Shown here: piece by piece, positions 6,066 through 7,243 of the stretch
Layout of the letters: each line of letters begins with the position of its first letter
Numbering within the stretch: the first letter of the stretch is position 1
Assembly: GCA_050011095.1 (NCBI GenBank)
Contig: JBEKJU010000232.1
Location: 1 to 7,243, forward strand
From: JBEKJU01 sp050011095
Lineage (GTDB): Bacteria > Desulfobacterota > Syntrophorhabdia > Syntrophorhabdales > WCHB1-27
Direction: 5' to 3'
Length of the DNA: 7,243 nt
The notes under the pieces: model-generated
The model's database searches: none
Seen by the model: the letters and a program-made list of their open reading frames with translations, nothing else
Told to the model about the DNA's origin: nothing
Position numbers and translations under genes: made by a program

Positions 6066-6252
6066 AAGACCCTCCGCCGGCGCATCATAAACCTATCTTC
6101 TCCTTCCTTAACTCGCTAATGTCCAATACCCAGGCCCCTGGCAGTACCCCACGGATAGGCTTAATCGAAGGGGGGCACATAATTTGCAACGTCGGCACTT
6201 GAATTCATACAAAGCCCGATGGGTCCGAGAAAACGGTGTGAAAGGAGGGCGA
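6066..6252. other. Intergenic region before the secreted-protein pair
   Basis: No gene seen. A weak promoter is possible: TTGCAA (6184-6189), 18 bases, then TACAAA (6208-6213). A short palindrome CCAGG-CC-CCTGG lies at 6130-6141. No terminator with a T tract follows the MFS gene. Confidence 0.4.
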
Positions 6253-6810
6253 GTGAATATAAGGGTTCTGAAGGTTCTCCTCTGCGGCTTGTTCGTATTG
6301 ATGGCGTGTTCCATGACCGCCGAGGCGCAGACACCCCAGGGGGCGCCTCCATCGGAAACCGTAAAGAGGTCCCAGGAACGGCCGCAGGTGACGAACGCCC
6401 AGTCAATTCCCGTGGCGCCTGGGGTCAGCCCTGTGACCCAAATGGCCGTCAACATGGGCGTACTCTCATGCGCGAGCCGCGTCAATCAGGTCATCAATTT
6501 TCTCCGGGGGAGCGGACAGGAAACAGGCGCCTTCATATTCAACCCTCCGGCGCAGCCCGATCAGAGCATGTTTTCCGTATCGATGGAGGTCCCCGGCGGC
6601 GGGGCGACCTCCGCCTATGCGACCGCAACCTTCGCTCCCAATCAGGCCAACGGCTGCGGAGCCGTCTATGAGACAGTGGCCTACTGGCCTCTTGCGTGTG
6701 ACCAGGTGGCCCAAAAATATTTTCCGGGCATGGTGCGTCTCCAGGAGACACACGAGAGCCGGGTGGTCCGAAAGACATACTCACCTGGAGAGAGATGGGT
6801 AATCACCTGA
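6253..6810 (+). CDS. Secreted hypothetical protein (185 aa)
   Basis: Start taken at GTG 6253 because AAAGGAGGG ends three bases before it and the product then opens with a standard signal peptide: a short basic start (MNIRVLK), a hydrophobic core (8-18), and an AEA site before Gln26. Cleavage by signal peptidase I after Ala25 is likely. VLMAC at 15-19 also resembles a lipobox, so lipidation at Cys19 is possible. The mature part starts Pro/Gln/Ser-rich (26-60), then has a compact region with Cys73, Cys135 and Cys149 and blocks such as TGAFIFNPPAQPDQ, SAYATATFAPN and YWPLACDQV. It ends basic. I do not recognise the family. The next gene begins 50 bases after its stop and is also secreted, so the pair may act together at the cell surface. 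Confidence 0.82.
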   Translation: MNIRVLKVLLCGLFVLMACSMTAEAQTPQGAPPSETVKRSQERPQVTNAQSIPVAPGVSPVTQMAVNMGVLSCASRVNQVINFLRGSGQETGAFIFNPPAQPDQSMFSVSMEVPGGGATSAYATATFAPNQANGCGAVYETVAYWPLACDQVAQKYFPGMVRLQETHESRVVRKTYSPGERWVIT

Positions 6811-6860
6811 TCGCGGAGACCGGCCGACGCTTTCACCGGGGTCCGGTGAGGAGAAAAGGC

Positions 6861-7243
6861 GTGAGGAACCTTGCAGCTATTTGCGTTGCCCTCATACTGG
6901 TAAGCACGAGTGCTCGATCCGCCCAGTCGCAAACGGTGACGAACGGCATCACCAATACGGGCGGTATCACCAATACGGGCGGTATCAGCACGGATACGCT
7001 CAACACGACCGGTGCCGCCACCCTCAATTCCGCGAGCATCACGAACAACGCCACCATAGGGGGCACACTCGGGGTGACGGGGGCTGCCAACCTGAACGGC
7101 GGTGCCACCATACAAGGGGGCAGTCTTGCAGTCAGCAACGGCACCTCCAACGTGTTCACCGTGGACACCTCCGGCAACACCTCCGCCAGCGGCACCCTCA
7201 GCGTCACGGGTAACACGAGCCTCTCGACGGTCACCGTGAGCGG
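6861..7243 (+). CDS. Secreted beta-repeat surface protein, N-terminal part, cut by window end
   Basis: 127 codons are open to the window edge. GTG 6861 is preferred over the in-frame ATG at 6795: GAGGAG (6848-6853) sits seven bases before it, and the product then begins directly with a signal peptide (MRNLAAICVALILVSTSARS, cleavage near Ala21). From residue 24 the protein is almost wholly Thr, Ser, Asn, Gly and Ala. Hydrophobic residues recur every six positions: Ile30, 36, 42 and Ile60, Ile66, Val72, Leu78, Ile84. The pattern GTLGVTGAANLNG and VFTVDTSGNTSASGTLSVTG is typical of beta-helical or trimeric stalks in adhesins, autotransporter-like proteins and phage-type tail fibres. A surface adhesin or matrix protein is the best guess. 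The C-terminal anchor or chaperone domain that would decide it lies outside the window. Confidence 0.8.
   Translation, partial: MRNLAAICVALILVSTSARSAQSQTVTNGITNTGGITNTGGISTDTLNTTGAATLNSASITNNATIGGTLGVTGAANLNGGATIQGGSLAVSNGTSNVFTVDTSGNTSASGTLSVTGNTSLSTVTVS
6945..6989 (+). repeat. 18-base tandem repeat inside the surface-protein gene
   Basis: The unit GGYATCACCAATACGGGC occurs at 6945-6962 and 6963-6980, differing at one base, followed by a partial copy GGTATCAGC (6981-6989). It encodes GITNTG twice, then GIST. In-frame tandem DNA repeats of this kind can change copy number by slippage and so alter stalk length. Confidence 0.85.

Noticed and set aside
6833..7234. A 133-codon minus-strand frame opposite the repeat protein, and a plus-strand His/Arg-rich frame (6881-7213).
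   Set aside because: Both are shadows created by the regular codon pattern of the repeat gene. The sense frame has a signal peptide and a ribosome binding site.
1..7243. CRISPR arrays, tRNA or rRNA genes, and insertion sequence ends.
   Set aside because: I found no regularly spaced repeats, no cloverleaf-like or rRNA-like segments, and no transposase or terminal inverted repeats with target duplications.

Overview
The window looks like a stretch of Gram-negative, moderately GC-rich bacterial chromosome. Third codon positions are GC-rich, promoters are sigma70-like, and two neighbouring genes encode proteins with Sec signal peptides. Gene style (a SPASM radical SAM protein, a universal stress protein, a repeat-rich secreted protein, palindromic intergenic modules) would fit an anaerobic deltaproteobacterium or Desulfobacterota. 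That placement is inference, because no marker gene is present.

Layout. The left part (1-1292) is read on the minus strand. A UspA-family stress protein (843-1292) has a clear promoter. Downstream of it is an intergenic region with a mosaic of perfect and near-perfect palindromes (611-797). Beyond that lie a possible 57-residue ORF (229-402) and the 5' part of a small unrecognised gene with a strong ribosome binding site (1-226, cut by the window edge).

The middle part (1639-5916) is read on the plus strand and is the most interesting region. It holds a radical SAM/SPASM enzyme with all three SAM-cluster cysteines and the seven-cysteine SPASM pattern. Directly after it comes a homospermidine synthase/saccharopine dehydrogenase-like oxidoreductase. 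After a gap of about 600 bases with its own promoter comes an MFS exporter of the drug:H+ antiporter type. The first two genes probably form one operon. The layout suggests synthesis of a modified amine or amino-acid-derived small molecule that the MFS protein exports. The product is unknown, and I do not recognise this combination as a characterised pathway. The oxidoreductase gene has no conventional start codon where its NAD(P)-binding motif requires one. A 50-codon ORF overlaps the MFS stop codon (ATGA) and may be translationally coupled to it.

The right part (6253-7243) encodes two secreted proteins in tandem on the plus strand. The first is a 185-residue unrecognised protein. The second begins as a Thr/Ser/Asn/Gly-rich repeat protein with six-residue periodicity, resembling beta-helical adhesins or tail-fibre-like surface proteins, and runs off the window end.
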